DNA from: Actinomycetota bacterium
GTDB lineage: Bacteria; Actinomycetota; Acidimicrobiia; Actinomarinales; Actinomarinaceae
Assembly (NCBI GenBank): GCA_014384285.1
Contig: JACNGE010000009.1
Location: 1-64,000, forward strand
DNA length: 64,000 bases
Reading direction: 5' to 3'
The notes under the pieces were generated by a model that worked only from the letters and a program-made list of their open reading frames with translations, made no database searches and was not told where the DNA came from. Positions 29,669 to 40,081 of this stretch are shown piece by piece (the first letter of the stretch is position 1; every line of letters begins with the position of its first letter). A program made the translations under genes and the position numbers.

Positions 29669-31072
29669 CTAATTAGGTATATAAAGTACTGACGATGAGG
29701 AATTTTGTGAAATAAATTCAGTAGTCTTTTTAATTTGCCACCCATTAGCTTGGTGGTGACCAATCACAGAAAGATCAAATTTGTCAGTTAGGGCAGTAAA
29801 AATTTTTGCTTCATTACCTTCTTCAGATAATATCTCTAGCTGTACTTCATTAGATAAAGCAGCGTCTTGAATTTTTTGAATGATGGAATTCTTAGATTCA
29901 GTACTTTCATGTGATATAAACTTTGGCTGATCAATGATAACACTGTAAGCTTTTGCATTGAGGGTAGAGGCAAGGTCAAACGATATTGTAGTTGGACTAT
30001 TCTCAGAAAAATCAGAACTTGCTAAGAATCCAATTTTACCTATTGGGGAAGTACCTCTTGAAAACATAATTGGGATGTTGTTTTTATTTGAAAAGTTAAT
30101 ATAAGATCGAATATTTGAAATTTTAACTTCTGAGTCTATTGGAATAATTAAAGTTCCTATTGATAGTTCAGCTAGTTTTGATTCAATTTCCTTTAATGAA
30201 TTCTTTTGGATATTTACAGTTCTAAATTTTTGATCCTTCAGGATAGCTTCGAAAGTTATTTCATCTGTTTCTTTAGAATCAGCAAATATAGTCTCTTGTG
30301 ATAAAATTACTAACTCTTCTGCTTTAGTGTTTCGTGTGTAAAATTCTGCTTCTGTAAGATTGCTAAGCTCTTCTTCAGAACTGATTATGATTGCAGTATT
30401 TTTTCCAAACTCTAATGGAAATCTTGATTCTGAACCAGAGAATAGTTTTATTACATTCCCAAAGGCTCCAGATTGTAAAACGACAGTTACAAGGTCACCA
30501 GTTTGAAGTTCTGTATCACCATGAGGAATTACAACATTACCTTTTCTAAATAAAGCACCAACGATAAAATAATCCGATCCAATCTCTTTTAATTTTTTAC
30601 CCCTAACAGGACTATCAGCATTAACTTCCAATTCTATGGCTTCTGCACGACCTCCGGCGAATGCTTGTGAGACTACCCTTCTTGGTTCTAAAATATGCTC
30701 AAAACGTCTCGCTAAGAGAATATCTGGATGTACTAACTCAACTTCTAAATCTTGATAAGCTTTTTTATTAACTTCATTATTAACCACGGAGGATAGCCTT
30801 GTGATTTTGTGGCCTTTAGCTAATTTTAATATTTCTAAATTTACCTCGTCATCAAGAGTCAGTGTGATTAGTGCACTTGCTGTTTCTATTCCTGCTTTTT
30901 TCAAAACTAAAGTTGAGGTTCCATCACCTTGATATTTTTCAATTTGCCTATTCGGATGAAAATTTCTTAGTTTTTCTTGATCCATATCGATTACGGACAC
31001 ACTCCATCCGGTGCTAATTCTATTTATTAATTCTTTAGCTTCGCCATGCGCGCCTACAATTATTACTTTCAC
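29669..31072 (-). CDS. TrkA/KefB-type NAD-binding regulatory protein with TrkA_C and C-terminal USP-like region (GTG start)
   Basis: KVIIVGAHGEAKELINRI; YQGDGTSTLVLKKAGI; TrkA_C-like LKEIGSDYFIVGALFRKGNVVIPHGDTELQTGDLVTVV. Confidence 0.8.
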   Translation of the reverse strand: MKVIIVGAHGEAKELINRISTGWSVSVIDMDQEKLRNFHPNRQIEKYQGDGTSTLVLKKAGIETASALITLTLDDEVNLEILKLAKGHKITRLSSVVNNEVNKKAYQDLEVELVHPDILLARRFEHILEPRRVVSQAFAGGRAEAIELEVNADSPVRGKKLKEIGSDYFIVGALFRKGNVVIPHGDTELQTGDLVTVVLQSGAFGNVIKLFSGSESRFPLEFGKNTAIIISSEEELSNLTEAEFYTRNTKAEELVILSQETIFADSKETDEITFEAILKDQKFRTVNIQKNSLKEIESKLAELSIGTLIIPIDSEVKISNIRSYINFSNKNNIPIMFSRGTSPIGKIGFLASSDFSENSPTTISFDLASTLNAKAYSVIIDQPKFISHESTESKNSIIQKIQDAALSNEVQLEILSEEGNEAKIFTALTDKFDLSVIGHHQANGWQIKKTTEFISQNSSSSVLYIPN

Positions 31073-31245
31073 GTGTTTAATTATGTCACAAAAATAATTT
31101 TCATAAAGAACTACTTTAGAATTATTAGTTACAAAACCCTATAATTTCTGGGCATTATAATTTTTATATTTGTATTTTTGGAAAAATGTCCTGTTTATGC
31201 TGAAAAATGCTTTTAAGTCCTATTAAAGAAATTTCGTTTAGGTAT

Positions 31246-32337
31246 TTAAACATTAAAGAGGAAATGCATAACATCACCATCTTGGACAATGTATTCTTTC
31301 CCTTCAGATCTTAATTTTCCTGCTTCTTTTGCGCCTTTCTCACCACCATTTTTAATAAACTCTACAAATGGAACTGTTTCTGCTCGAATAAAACCTTTCT
31401 CAAAATCACCGTGTATTTTACCAGCAGCTTTAGGTGCGCTATCCCCGATATTTATAGTCCAAGCTCTTACTTCTTGAGGACCAGCTGTAAAATATGTTTG
31501 TAATCCTAATAGTTTGTATCCAGCAGTAATTAATCTATCCAGTCCAGATTCGTCTTGTCCTAATTCCAATAAGAACTCTTTTTTTTCATCATCATCCAAT
31601 TCTGATATTTCAGCTTCAATATCTGCACAAATTGCAACAACTTCCGCTTTCTCTTGATTTGCTAAAGTTATAATTTCATCAAGGTGAGAATTATTATCTA
31701 ATCCACCCTCGCCTACATTTGCAACATACAATACTGGTTTTGCTGTCAATAATTGGAATCCTTTTAATAATTTGGCTTCATCCTCATTAAATTTAAGAGA
31801 CCGAACACTTTGTCCATCCTCTAATATAGGAAGAATCTTTTCTAATAGTTCACGTAATGGTAAACCATCTTTTTGACCCGATTTTGTATTTTTCATTGCT
31901 TTTTCGTATAACTTTTCAACTGAAGTTAAATCGGCCAATACTAACTCTGTATTTATAATTTCTATATCATTAGCAGGAGAAACTTTTCCTGCAACATGTA
32001 CAACATCATCATTTTCAAAAGCTCTGACAACATGTACAATTGCGTCTGTCTCTTTAATATTGCTTAGAAATTGATTTCCTAAACCTTCACCCTTAGATGC
32101 ACCTTCAACTAATCCTGCGATGTCTACAAACTCCATTGTTGTGGGTATAATTTTTTTAGGTTTTACTATCTTTGCTAGTTCGTCTAGCCTCGAATCATTG
32201 ACTGCAACAATCCCAATATTCGGTTCTATTGTACAAAATGGATAATTTTCTGATTCAATCCCAGCCTGAGTTAATGCATTAAATAAGGTGGATTTTCCAA
32301 CATTAGGTAAGCCAACAATTCCACATTTAAATCCCAT
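31246..32337 (-). CDS. ychF: redox-regulated ATPase/GTPase YchF
   Basis: [43 protein letters not shown] domain [16 protein letters not shown]. Confidence 0.96.
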   Translation of the reverse strand: MGFKCGIVGLPNVGKSTLFNALTQAGIESENYPFCTIEPNIGIVAVNDSRLDELAKIVKPKKIIPTTMEFVDIAGLVEGASKGEGLGNQFLSNIKETDAIVHVVRAFENDDVVHVAGKVSPANDIEIINTELVLADLTSVEKLYEKAMKNTKSGQKDGLPLRELLEKILPILEDGQSVRSLKFNEDEAKLLKGFQLLTAKPVLYVANVGEGGLDNNSHLDEIITLANQEKAEVVAICADIEAEISELDDDEKKEFLLELGQDESGLDRLITAGYKLLGLQTYFTAGPQEVRAWTINIGDSAPKAAGKIHGDFEKGFIRAETVPFVEFIKNGGEKGAKEAGKLRSEGKEYIVQDGDVMHFLFNV

Positions 32338-32462
32338 AAATACCTGCTATTTTAAAATATTTTTGAATCATAGATTGAATATAGTCACATAAATATTTAA
32401 TTATTATGATTCTTTCCGACAAGTTTTATTTTCTTATATTAAAGTTTTTTTAGAGGGGGAAT

Positions 32463-33770
32463 ATGACAGAAAAAAATAATAAAAAAACAATATTTGGATG
32501 GAGTTTGTACGATTGGGCTAAATCAGCATATGAAACAACTACTCTAGGTGCTATCCTTCCTGTCTATTTCGTAAGTGTCGTAGTGCCCGCAGAAGGATTT
32601 AGTTTTAGAGGCAATCTTTATACTGGAGCTGAAGTCTGGGGTTTTGCAATTGGGTCAGCTCTCTTTATATTTTTTCTAATAATGCCGACCGTAGGAGCTA
32701 TCGGAGATCTCTCTGGTAATAGGATGAGACTATTTAAAATTTTCGCTTATGGTGGTGCAGTATTTGCATCGACCTTTTATTTCGCAACTTCAGGTGACGT
32801 AATATTTACACTAGGTATCTACTTCCTTGCACAATTTGGTGCTACTGGATCGAATGTCTTTTATGACAGTGTATTAAAGGACATCACCACTGATGATACA
32901 ATTGATAAAGTTTCTGCACGTGGTTACGCGCTGGGTTATCTTGGTGGTGGATTGCAACTAGTTCTGTCTTTAGCTCTCATCCAACTGGGTCCAGATATGC
33001 TTGGAATTGAAGCTGCAATGGCATCTAGAATTGCAATTTCTTCAGCTGGTTTATGGTGGTTAATATTTTCGATTATGAGCTTTTCACGGATGAAAATAAC
33101 TGAAAGCAAACCAATAGTAATAGAAGGAAGTGTTTTTTCTAATGCATACGCAAAGAACTTTCGTACTTTAAAGAAAATTAGACAATTTCCCTTTCTGATG
33201 TATTTTTTAATTGCATATCTTTTCTACTGGGATGGCCTTCAGACAGTAATTAATATGTCTGCTGCATTTTTTACAGAAGTACTTCTTTTGGACCAAACAC
33301 AAATAATTATTGTATTTATAGTGGTGCAGTTTGTTGCATATTTTGGTGCAAAATTAGCAGGTGTTATGGCTCAAAAAATTGGACAAAAAAATACACTGTA
33401 TTACACAATGTTTTTAATATTTTTAGTCGGAAATGCAGCTGCATTTATTCCTGAAAAACAATTTCTACCAGTTATCGGTTTAGGTGTTTTTACAGCGATG
33501 GGCATGGGCGGATTGCAATCAGTTAGTAGGAGTGTTTATGCATCCATGTTACCAAAAGGTGCAGAAGGTGAGTTTATGGGTTTCTTTTCTGTTTTATCAA
33601 GATTTTCAGCTATTTGGGGTCCATTAATTTATAGTTACGTAAGTGTGTCTACTGGAAATCCAAGGTTATCCCTACCAGTCATTACATCTTTTTTTGTAAT
33701 TGGTTTTTTAATTTTAAGAAAAGTTGATATGGATAAAACAATATCTGAAGAGGAATGGGCTGCTATTTAA
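32463..33770 (+). CDS. UMF1/Atg22-family MFS transporter
   Basis: GWSLYDWAKSAYETTTLGAILPVYF; GMGGLQSVSRSVYASMLPKGAEGEFMGFFSV; AGAGGGGG RBS. Confidence 0.85.
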   Translation: MTEKNNKKTIFGWSLYDWAKSAYETTTLGAILPVYFVSVVVPAEGFSFRGNLYTGAEVWGFAIGSALFIFFLIMPTVGAIGDLSGNRMRLFKIFAYGGAVFASTFYFATSGDVIFTLGIYFLAQFGATGSNVFYDSVLKDITTDDTIDKVSARGYALGYLGGGLQLVLSLALIQLGPDMLGIEAAMASRIAISSAGLWWLIFSIMSFSRMKITESKPIVIEGSVFSNAYAKNFRTLKKIRQFPFLMYFLIAYLFYWDGLQTVINMSAAFFTEVLLLDQTQIIIVFIVVQFVAYFGAKLAGVMAQKIGQKNTLYYTMFLIFLVGNAAAFIPEKQFLPVIGLGVFTAMGMGGLQSVSRSVYASMLPKGAEGEFMGFFSVLSRFSAIWGPLIYSYVSVSTGNPRLSLPVITSFFVIGFLILRKVDMDKTISEEEWAAI

Positions 33771-34599
33771 TTAATTCAGCCAGATTGGAATACAAAGCCG
33801 AAACAGTTATTGGTCCAATTCCTCCAGGAAATGGTGATCTACTAGATAAATAATTTTCTAATCCATTGGGATCTATATCACCAGTATTTTTTCCATCCTT
33901 ATTCGAAATCCCTATATCGATAACAACACTTCCTTCTTTAAACGAGTCTTTAGAAAATAATTTACCCTTGCCAACTGCAGAAATAAAAATATCCGATTGC
34001 TTGATAAAAGAGTCAATATTTGAAGTTTTGCTATGTACAACAGTAACGTTTCCATTGTATTTCTTATTACTTAAAATTTTTGAGAGTGGAGAGGTGACTA
34101 GTCTAGATCTTCCAGCTATCACAATGTTCTTATCTTCTGTCGGTATGTTGTAATATTTAAGAAGTTCAAGAACTGCGAGTGACGTAGCTGGCAATATTTT
34201 AAAGTTTTTAGTATATAAATGACCAAGGTTGTAAGTTGTTAAACCGTCAACATCTAAAGAAGGTGGTATTAGATTAACAATCTCTTCAAAGTCGAGATGT
34301 TTGGGCAAAGGTAACTGAACAATAATCCCTTGTGAAGTTTTTGTAGATTCCTCAATAGCTTCTAAAACATTTTTAGATGAAGAATCTTGTGGTAATTTAA
34401 CCCAATTGAATTTTACTCCTAGTTCTTTAGCTTTATCTTCTTTTCTTGAAACGTATAAAAGAGATGCAGGGTTGTCTCCAACTGTAATGGCTGTGAGAGT
34501 TGGTGGATTACCATTTTTTATTAAATACTCATCTATATGATTTTTACTTTTCTCATCAAGCAAGTTTGCTACAGGTTTTCCAAAGAGTATTTGTTCCAT
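33763..34599 (-). CDS. folD: bifunctional methylenetetrahydrofolate dehydrogenase/cyclohydrolase
   Basis: PASLLYVSRKEDKAKELGV; GIIVQLPLPKHLD; IVIAGRSRLVTSPLSKIL; PFPGGIGPITVSAL. Confidence 0.94.
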   Translation of the reverse strand: MEQILFGKPVANLLDEKSKNHIDEYLIKNGNPPTLTAITVGDNPASLLYVSRKEDKAKELGVKFNWVKLPQDSSSKNVLEAIEESTKTSQGIIVQLPLPKHLDFEEIVNLIPPSLDVDGLTTYNLGHLYTKNFKILPATSLAVLELLKYYNIPTEDKNIVIAGRSRLVTSPLSKILSNKKYNGNVTVVHSKTSNIDSFIKQSDIFISAVGKGKLFSKDSFKEGSVVIDIGISNKDGKNTGDIDPNGLENYLSSRSPFPGGIGPITVSALYSNLAELIK

Positions 34600-34673
34600 A
34601 AATGTATAGTTTAATAAAACCTAAGCATAGTTTTTAATTAATTATGGTTAAAATACTCCATGAAAGAAACATT

Positions 34674-35864
34674 ATGAAAATTTCTGATTTAAACAACTCA
34701 ATAACACCATCTGGAACAATGGCTATCTCTAATAAAGCGAGATTACTAAAACAGCAAGGTAAGCCTGTAATAGGATTTGGAGCAGGTGAACCCGACTTTC
34801 CAACACCAAGCTATGTGATAAAGGATGTTCAAACTGCAGCTGAAGATCCTATCAATCATAAATACTCACCTGTAGCCGGTTTAGACATCCTCAAAGATGA
34901 GATTGTGAGAACAAGTAAGTTGTATTCGGGTTTCAATGTTCAGAATGAAAATGTTTTAGTAAGTAATGGTGGAAAGCATGCAATTCTAACTACATTTATG
35001 TCAATATTAAATCCGGGCGATGAAGTATTGATTCCATCTCCTTATTGGACTACTTATCCTGAAGCAGTAAAAATCTCAGGGGGTAATCCGGTGATTGTAG
35101 ATACTTCCTTTGAGGATGAATTCAAAATAAACACTGAACAACTTGATGGTCTGAAAACTGATAAAACAAAAATTTTAGTTTGGGTTTCTCCATCTAATCC
35201 TACTGGTGTTGTTTACTCAAAAGATGAAGCAGAGGCAATTTATGAATGGGCATTTCAAAATGATGTTTGGATATTATCCGATGAACTATATGAACATCTA
35301 GTATATGACGGAAATACCTCTCCTTCACCTGCTCAGTATGACGCACAATTACGCAATACTATTGTTATAAACGGAGTTGCGAAAGCTTACTCAATGACAG
35401 GGTGGAGAGTGGGTTGGATAATTGCTAATACAGAAGTAATTAATATGGCAAAAAAGATACAATCTCATGCAACATCGAATGTATCCAATTTGTCTCAAAT
35501 AGCGGCTTATTCAGCTCTAAAAAATGGTCTTACTGAAACTGAGATTATGAAAGAAAGTTTCAACAGAAGAAGATTGTTTGCATTTCAAGAATTTTCTAAT
35601 ATTCCAAATGTAAAAACTATTAAGCCAAATGGTGCTTTCTATCTCTTTCCAGATATAAGCTATTACTGTGATGGAAAAATCATTAACAATGTAAATAATT
35701 CAATAGATTTTTGTAATTGGCTATTAGATGAATATTACATTGCATTTGTTCCTGGTGAAGTTTTTGGCAAAAATGGTTTCTTACGGTGTTCCTACGCCCT
35801 AAGTGATGGCAATCTTCAAGAAGGTTTAGGACGACTCACTAAGGCCATTAAAGACCTGCAATGA
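34674..35864 (+). CDS. aspC: pyridoxal-phosphate aminotransferase (aspartate aminotransferase-like)
   Basis: VIGFGAGEPDFPTP; SNGGKHAI; SPSNPTGVVY; INGVAKAYSMTGWRVGW; an ORF-track start 30 nt upstream is also possible. Confidence 0.92.
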   Translation: MKISDLNNSITPSGTMAISNKARLLKQQGKPVIGFGAGEPDFPTPSYVIKDVQTAAEDPINHKYSPVAGLDILKDEIVRTSKLYSGFNVQNENVLVSNGGKHAILTTFMSILNPGDEVLIPSPYWTTYPEAVKISGGNPVIVDTSFEDEFKINTEQLDGLKTDKTKILVWVSPSNPTGVVYSKDEAEAIYEWAFQNDVWILSDELYEHLVYDGNTSPSPAQYDAQLRNTIVINGVAKAYSMTGWRVGWIIANTEVINMAKKIQSHATSNVSNLSQIAAYSALKNGLTETEIMKESFNRRRLFAFQEFSNIPNVKTIKPNGAFYLFPDISYYCDGKIINNVNNSIDFCNWLLDEYYIAFVPGEVFGKNGFLRCSYALSDGNLQEGLGRLTKAIKDLQ

Positions 35865-37075
35865 ACAAGGTGAAAAAGCGGAGTTTATATTCTTGGCTCT
35901 TCTTTGATTTAGCAAATACAGTATATGCTTTCGTAATTCCAGGTTTATATTTTTCTGTTTGGTTAGTTAGCGAACAAGGGTGGACAGATCAAGCCCTAGG
36001 GTTTGCTACTTCTGGAGCAATGGTTGTTGTTGCAATCTTAGGCCCTTGGGTTGGAGCAAGGTCGGACGGATCTCAAGGAAAAAAACCACTTCTCTTAGTA
36101 ACCACATTAATTTGCATAACCGCTACATTTTTACTTGGTACATTCAATGTAAGTGTTTCTGTATTACTATTTGTAATTTCTTTAATAGGCTTTAATTTGG
36201 GTTCAGTTGTTTACGATGCGTTATTAGTTTCTGTAAGTTCACCAGAAAATAGAGGGAAAATATCAGGCCTTGGAGTTTCTTTCGGTTACATAGGTTCCTT
36301 ACTTGGTTTTGCTGTTGCCACTATATTGCAAAATTTTGGATACAGCTATATTGAGATATTCAGATCTGTAGCAATCATGTTTTTAATATTTTCTCTTCCT
36401 GCGTTTATTTTCATTGAAGAGAAAAAAGTTGGAGAAAAAAAATCAACAATTAAAATAACAGAATCTATATCACTTGTTATTCAATCTTGGAAACACTCAA
36501 GGAAATATCCTGGACTAACAAGATTCCTAATTGGAAGATTCTTTTATGCAGATGCAATAAATACTCTAATTAGTGGTCTGTTAGCGGTCTACCTAGTAGA
36601 GGAAGTTGGATTGACCCCCACGGATAGCCAAAATTTGCTTGGACTAGCAATTATTATTTCTATAATAGGTGGTTATGTATTTGGTAAGGCAGCTGATAGG
36701 TATGGACCTCGCAAATTAACATTAGTAAGTTTAATATGTTGGATGTTATCTTTGTCAATCGCAATAATTGCAACAGAATTTAATCAATTATGGCTTATCT
36801 ATGTCACAGGAGTGCTTGGTGGATTTAACATAGGCGGAATTTTTGCAGTTGATAGAGTCTTTATGACAAGATTAAGTCCTGAACAACACCTAGGAGAATT
36901 TTATGGCCTTTACTCAACGGTAGGAAGATTTGCTACAATACTTGGACCATTATTGTGGGGACTAGTCGTAAATACCCTCGGGTATGGTAGAAATGCAGCA
37001 ATGGGGGTTCTAATAGTTCTGCTAGCAATATCTTTTTATATAATTAAAGGTGTATCAGATAAGCAGACTGTTTAG
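35861..37075 (+). CDS. UMF1/Atg22-family MFS transporter (second paralogue)
   Basis: YSWLFFDLANTVYAFVIPGLYFSVWL; RVFMTRLSPEQHLGEFYGLYSTVGRFATILGPLLWG. Confidence 0.85.
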   Translation: MNKVKKRSLYSWLFFDLANTVYAFVIPGLYFSVWLVSEQGWTDQALGFATSGAMVVVAILGPWVGARSDGSQGKKPLLLVTTLICITATFLLGTFNVSVSVLLFVISLIGFNLGSVVYDALLVSVSSPENRGKISGLGVSFGYIGSLLGFAVATILQNFGYSYIEIFRSVAIMFLIFSLPAFIFIEEKKVGEKKSTIKITESISLVIQSWKHSRKYPGLTRFLIGRFFYADAINTLISGLLAVYLVEEVGLTPTDSQNLLGLAIIISIIGGYVFGKAADRYGPRKLTLVSLICWMLSLSIAIIATEFNQLWLIYVTGVLGGFNIGGIFAVDRVFMTRLSPEQHLGEFYGLYSTVGRFATILGPLLWGLVVNTLGYGRNAAMGVLIVLLAISFYIIKGVSDKQTV

Positions 37076-37413
37076 AAAAAAAAGTATCTTTTTCTCTTTT
37101 TTGAAGCTTCTAGTTCTTCTCTAGTATTTTTTAATTTTTCTCTTAAAAATTCTGCTTCAGCTTCTGATTTGGCGGCTCGTTCACGTGCTTCAGCCATTAG
37201 TTGATTTGCTTCATGAAGATTGCCCAGCTGATTCAAAACAGTCTGCCATGCTTCAAGAGGTACAATCAGATTGTTATCTTCATTTTGACTTTGAGTACTT
37301 TCTAAGTTTTCAACCCCAGTATTTTCTTCTGATTCGTGATCTTCGTCTGAGTTTTTATTCTTATCAGAAAAAAAACCATACTTTTTAGACATTCGATCTT
37401 CATAGGAAGACAT
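37072..37413 (-). CDS. hypothetical coiled-coil protein, 113 aa
   Basis: Acidic low-complexity N-terminus and heptad-like EARERAAKSEAEAEFLREKLKNTREELEASKKRKRYFFF. Confidence 0.65.
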   Translation of the reverse strand: MSSYEDRMSKKYGFFSDKNKNSDEDHESEENTGVENLESTQSQNEDNNLIVPLEAWQTVLNQLGNLHEANQLMAEARERAAKSEAEAEFLREKLKNTREELEASKKRKRYFFF

Positions 37414-38348
37414 TATACAAATTCTTCCTTTAATGTTTCAAGTGTTGGGTAATCAAACGTGAATCCAGCCGCAAGCAGTTTCTCAGGAATGGCTCTGATA
37501 CTATTAAGTCCAAGACTTTCTCCTAACTCCCACCCAACTGCAAGTTTCATCAATACTTCAGGCACAGGAGGGAAAAAATATGATTTATTCATTACCTTAG
37601 CTATAACTCTTGCAAAATCTTTTTGCATTAAAGGTTCTGGTGACGTAATATTTACGGGACCTTCTAAATTACTATTTTCTAAACAAAAATTATATGCCCT
37701 CGCAACATCATTTACAGAGATCCAGGAAAAATATTGATTTCCTTTTCCAATTGGACTTGCAATATTTAATTTTGTAATCAAGGTAAAGATATCAGTTGCA
37801 ACATTCCCTTTACCAAGCATTATGCCTGCTCTAGCGCATACAACACGTACTCCCATATTTTTCAATTCATACAGAGGCTCTTCCCAACACTCTTCAGCAA
37901 CTAATTGTAAAAACTGCCCTTTATTAAATGTTGTGTCTTCTGTTACAACCTTGTCACCTTGATCTCCATAAATATCATTACCAGATGCAGTAATAAATAT
38001 TTTTGGATGATTTTCTAATGACTTGTATGTTGAAACGAATAAATCAGCAGCCCATTTTCTTGACCAATATATTCTTGATTTTCTTTCTTTACTCCATCGC
38101 CCACCAGAGAAAGGTAAGAATCCAAGTAAATCTTTTGGTGCGATACTTTCACCTGCGAGATGTATTATTGCATCAAGTTCTTGAAATTTTTCTGTATCAA
38201 TTTCTTGTTTTGAAGGACTCCAATATATTTCCTTATCATTTTTGACTGATCTTCTTACAAATTTGTATACGATATGATTATTTGCTTCTAGTTCCTTGAC
38301 AACCTTTTTGCCTACATACCCACTAGCTCCGGTTACCCCAACCTTCAT
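37413..38348 (-). CDS. TIGR01777-type NAD-dependent epimerase (YfcH-like)
   Basis: MKVGVTGASGYVGKKVVKEL; IHLAGESIA; FSWISVNDVARAY; PVPEVLMKLAVG. Confidence 0.9.
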   Translation of the reverse strand: MKVGVTGASGYVGKKVVKELEANNHIVYKFVRRSVKNDKEIYWSPSKQEIDTEKFQELDAIIHLAGESIAPKDLLGFLPFSGGRWSKERKSRIYWSRKWAADLFVSTYKSLENHPKIFITASGNDIYGDQGDKVVTEDTTFNKGQFLQLVAEECWEEPLYELKNMGVRVVCARAGIMLGKGNVATDIFTLITKLNIASPIGKGNQYFSWISVNDVARAYNFCLENSNLEGPVNITSPEPLMQKDFARVIAKVMNKSYFFPPVPEVLMKLAVGWELGESLGLNSIRAIPEKLLAAGFTFDYPTLETLKEEFV

Positions 38349-38644
38349 TCTTCTTCTCCATAAAATAGAAAGAAGTCTTCAATTTGCTTTGAAAAATCTT
38401 CAATACCAGTTCCTAAGTTTTTATCAAAGTTCACTGTAACAACATTCGATTGAATAAAAATACTTTCTATATCTTGGGAATATTTAAACAACCTTAATGC
38501 TAATTGTGCGCTTACCTCATTATGCAAAGAGGCATCAGCAATATTGTGATAAGTAACTCCATCTTGTCCTGATAGTGATCTGTTTAAGTCAAAGATTATA
38601 TTTTTATGGAAGGAGGTAGCTTTTAATTCAATTTTTTGTCCCAT
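38345..38644 (-). CDS. standalone Nfu N-terminal (Nfu_N)-like domain protein
   Basis: KNIIFDLNRSLS...AQLALRLFKYSQDIESIFIQSNVVTVNFDK resembles the Nfu_N 'LAxxLFxxxGVxSVFxxxxFVTVxK' pattern; no Cys. Confidence 0.5.
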   Translation of the reverse strand: MGQKIELKATSFHKNIIFDLNRSLSGQDGVTYHNIADASLHNEVSAQLALRLFKYSQDIESIFIQSNVVTVNFDKNLGTGIEDFSKQIEDFFLFYGEEE

Positions 38645-40038
38645 TATTCTCCTATTTTCATAACTCTTAATAAATTAGTTGCTGCCTCTTGATTAGGAGG
38701 TGTACCTGCAACAATAACAACTTTATCATTTTTTTTGAAGTTTTTATTGGTTTGCAACCAAGAATCTGCAATTTGAAACATTTCTTCGGTTGAGTCGAAT
38801 CTTTCTATTTTTGTCTGCTCAACACCCCACAAGATATTCATTTGTCTTAAAGTGAGATCTTTTGCACTAAATGTGATAATTGGAGCACTGGGTCTATAGT
38901 TTGAAATTAATAGAGGTGTCCTTCCAGTCTCTGTGTATGCGACTATTGCTTTAGCTTCAATGTCATTTGCAACTTGTACAGCAGCTTTTGCTAGTGAGGT
39001 AGCAAAAGTGTCTACTGCTGATAGAGTTTTAAATCTCATTGATGAGTAATGATTGTTAGAATCAGCTTCCTCACAGATTGATGACATAACTTTAACGACT
39101 ACATTTGGATGTTCGCCAATAGAGGTTTCTGCTGAAAGCATAACCGCATCGGTACCATCAAGGATTGCATTTGTAATATCTGTGACCTCTGCTCTTGTTG
39201 GTCGGAATGAACTTTTCATAGATTGCAACATTTCAGTAGCTGTGATGGAAATTTTTCCTTTGTAATTTGCAGTATCAAGAATCTTTTTTTGGGCAAAAGG
39301 TACCTGCTCAAGTGGGAGTTGAACGCCTAAATCCCCTCTAGCAACCATAACTCCGTCAGCTTCATCTATAATTGAATCTAAATTATTCATAGCTTCTTTT
39401 AGCTCAATCTTGGCTATGATTTTGATTTCTGTGTTAACAAGTTTTCTTACTTCTCTTATGTCAGATGCTTTCCTGACAAATGAAACAGCCACGATATCAA
39501 CACCAATTTCTTCACCAAAAATTAGATCTTCTTTATCTTTTAAGGTTATTGCTGATACTGAAAGTTGTGAATCAGGAAAAGCTACTCCTTGGTTGTCTCT
39601 AAGTTCCCCTCCAACCTCGACTAAAGCTTTCATATTGCTTACATCTGATTCAGTTACTCTAAGAATGATTTGACCATCGTCGATAAATATTCTTTCTCCT
39701 GTTTTTATATCTTTCAATAAATTTTCATAATTTATGCACATTCCAGTAGCATTTGAATTTGAATCAGAGTTTGTGATATCTATTGTTTGGCCAGCATCGT
39801 AAAAAGTTCCCGAATCTGCCTTACCTGTTCTAATTTTAGGACCCTGGATATCTTGCATAATCGCAATTGGTTTAGAATATTCTCTTGCCCAAGAAACTAC
39901 TTGTTTATGATCTTCGTATGAGCCATGTGAAAAATTAAGCCTAAGTACATTTACACCGGATTCAATTAACTCATGAATTTTTTCTTTTGTATGAACACTT
40001 GGTCCAACTGTTGCAATTATTTTTGTTTTTCTATTCAT
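38644..40038 (-). CDS. pyk: pyruvate kinase
   Basis: MNRKTKIIATVGPSVHTKEKIHELIESGVNVLRLNFSHGSYEDH; MVARGDLGVQLPLEQVPFAQK; ITATEMLQSM; start moved from 40200 to 40038. Confidence 0.95.
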   Translation of the reverse strand: MNRKTKIIATVGPSVHTKEKIHELIESGVNVLRLNFSHGSYEDHKQVVSWAREYSKPIAIMQDIQGPKIRTGKADSGTFYDAGQTIDITNSDSNSNATGMCINYENLLKDIKTGERIFIDDGQIILRVTESDVSNMKALVEVGGELRDNQGVAFPDSQLSVSAITLKDKEDLIFGEEIGVDIVAVSFVRKASDIREVRKLVNTEIKIIAKIELKEAMNNLDSIIDEADGVMVARGDLGVQLPLEQVPFAQKKILDTANYKGKISITATEMLQSMKSSFRPTRAEVTDITNAILDGTDAVMLSAETSIGEHPNVVVKVMSSICEEADSNNHYSSMRFKTLSAVDTFATSLAKAAVQVANDIEAKAIVAYTETGRTPLLISNYRPSAPIITFSAKDLTLRQMNILWGVEQTKIERFDSTEEMFQIADSWLQTNKNFKKNDKVVIVAGTPPNQEAATNLLRVMKIGE

Positions 40039-40081
40039 TTCATTTACTAACCTAATAGCATGGTAAAGCAAAAAAAAGATT

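Noticed and set aside
31073-31245. 173-nt AT-rich gap upstream of the TrkA-like gene / downstream of ychF checked for RNA or ORFs
   Set aside because: No convincing hairpin, riboswitch-like structure or ORF by eye
32365-32412. Inverted repeat gaatcata ... tatgattc upstream of the first UMF1 gene
   Set aside because: Only 8 bp with a 32-nt AT-rich spacer; likely by chance
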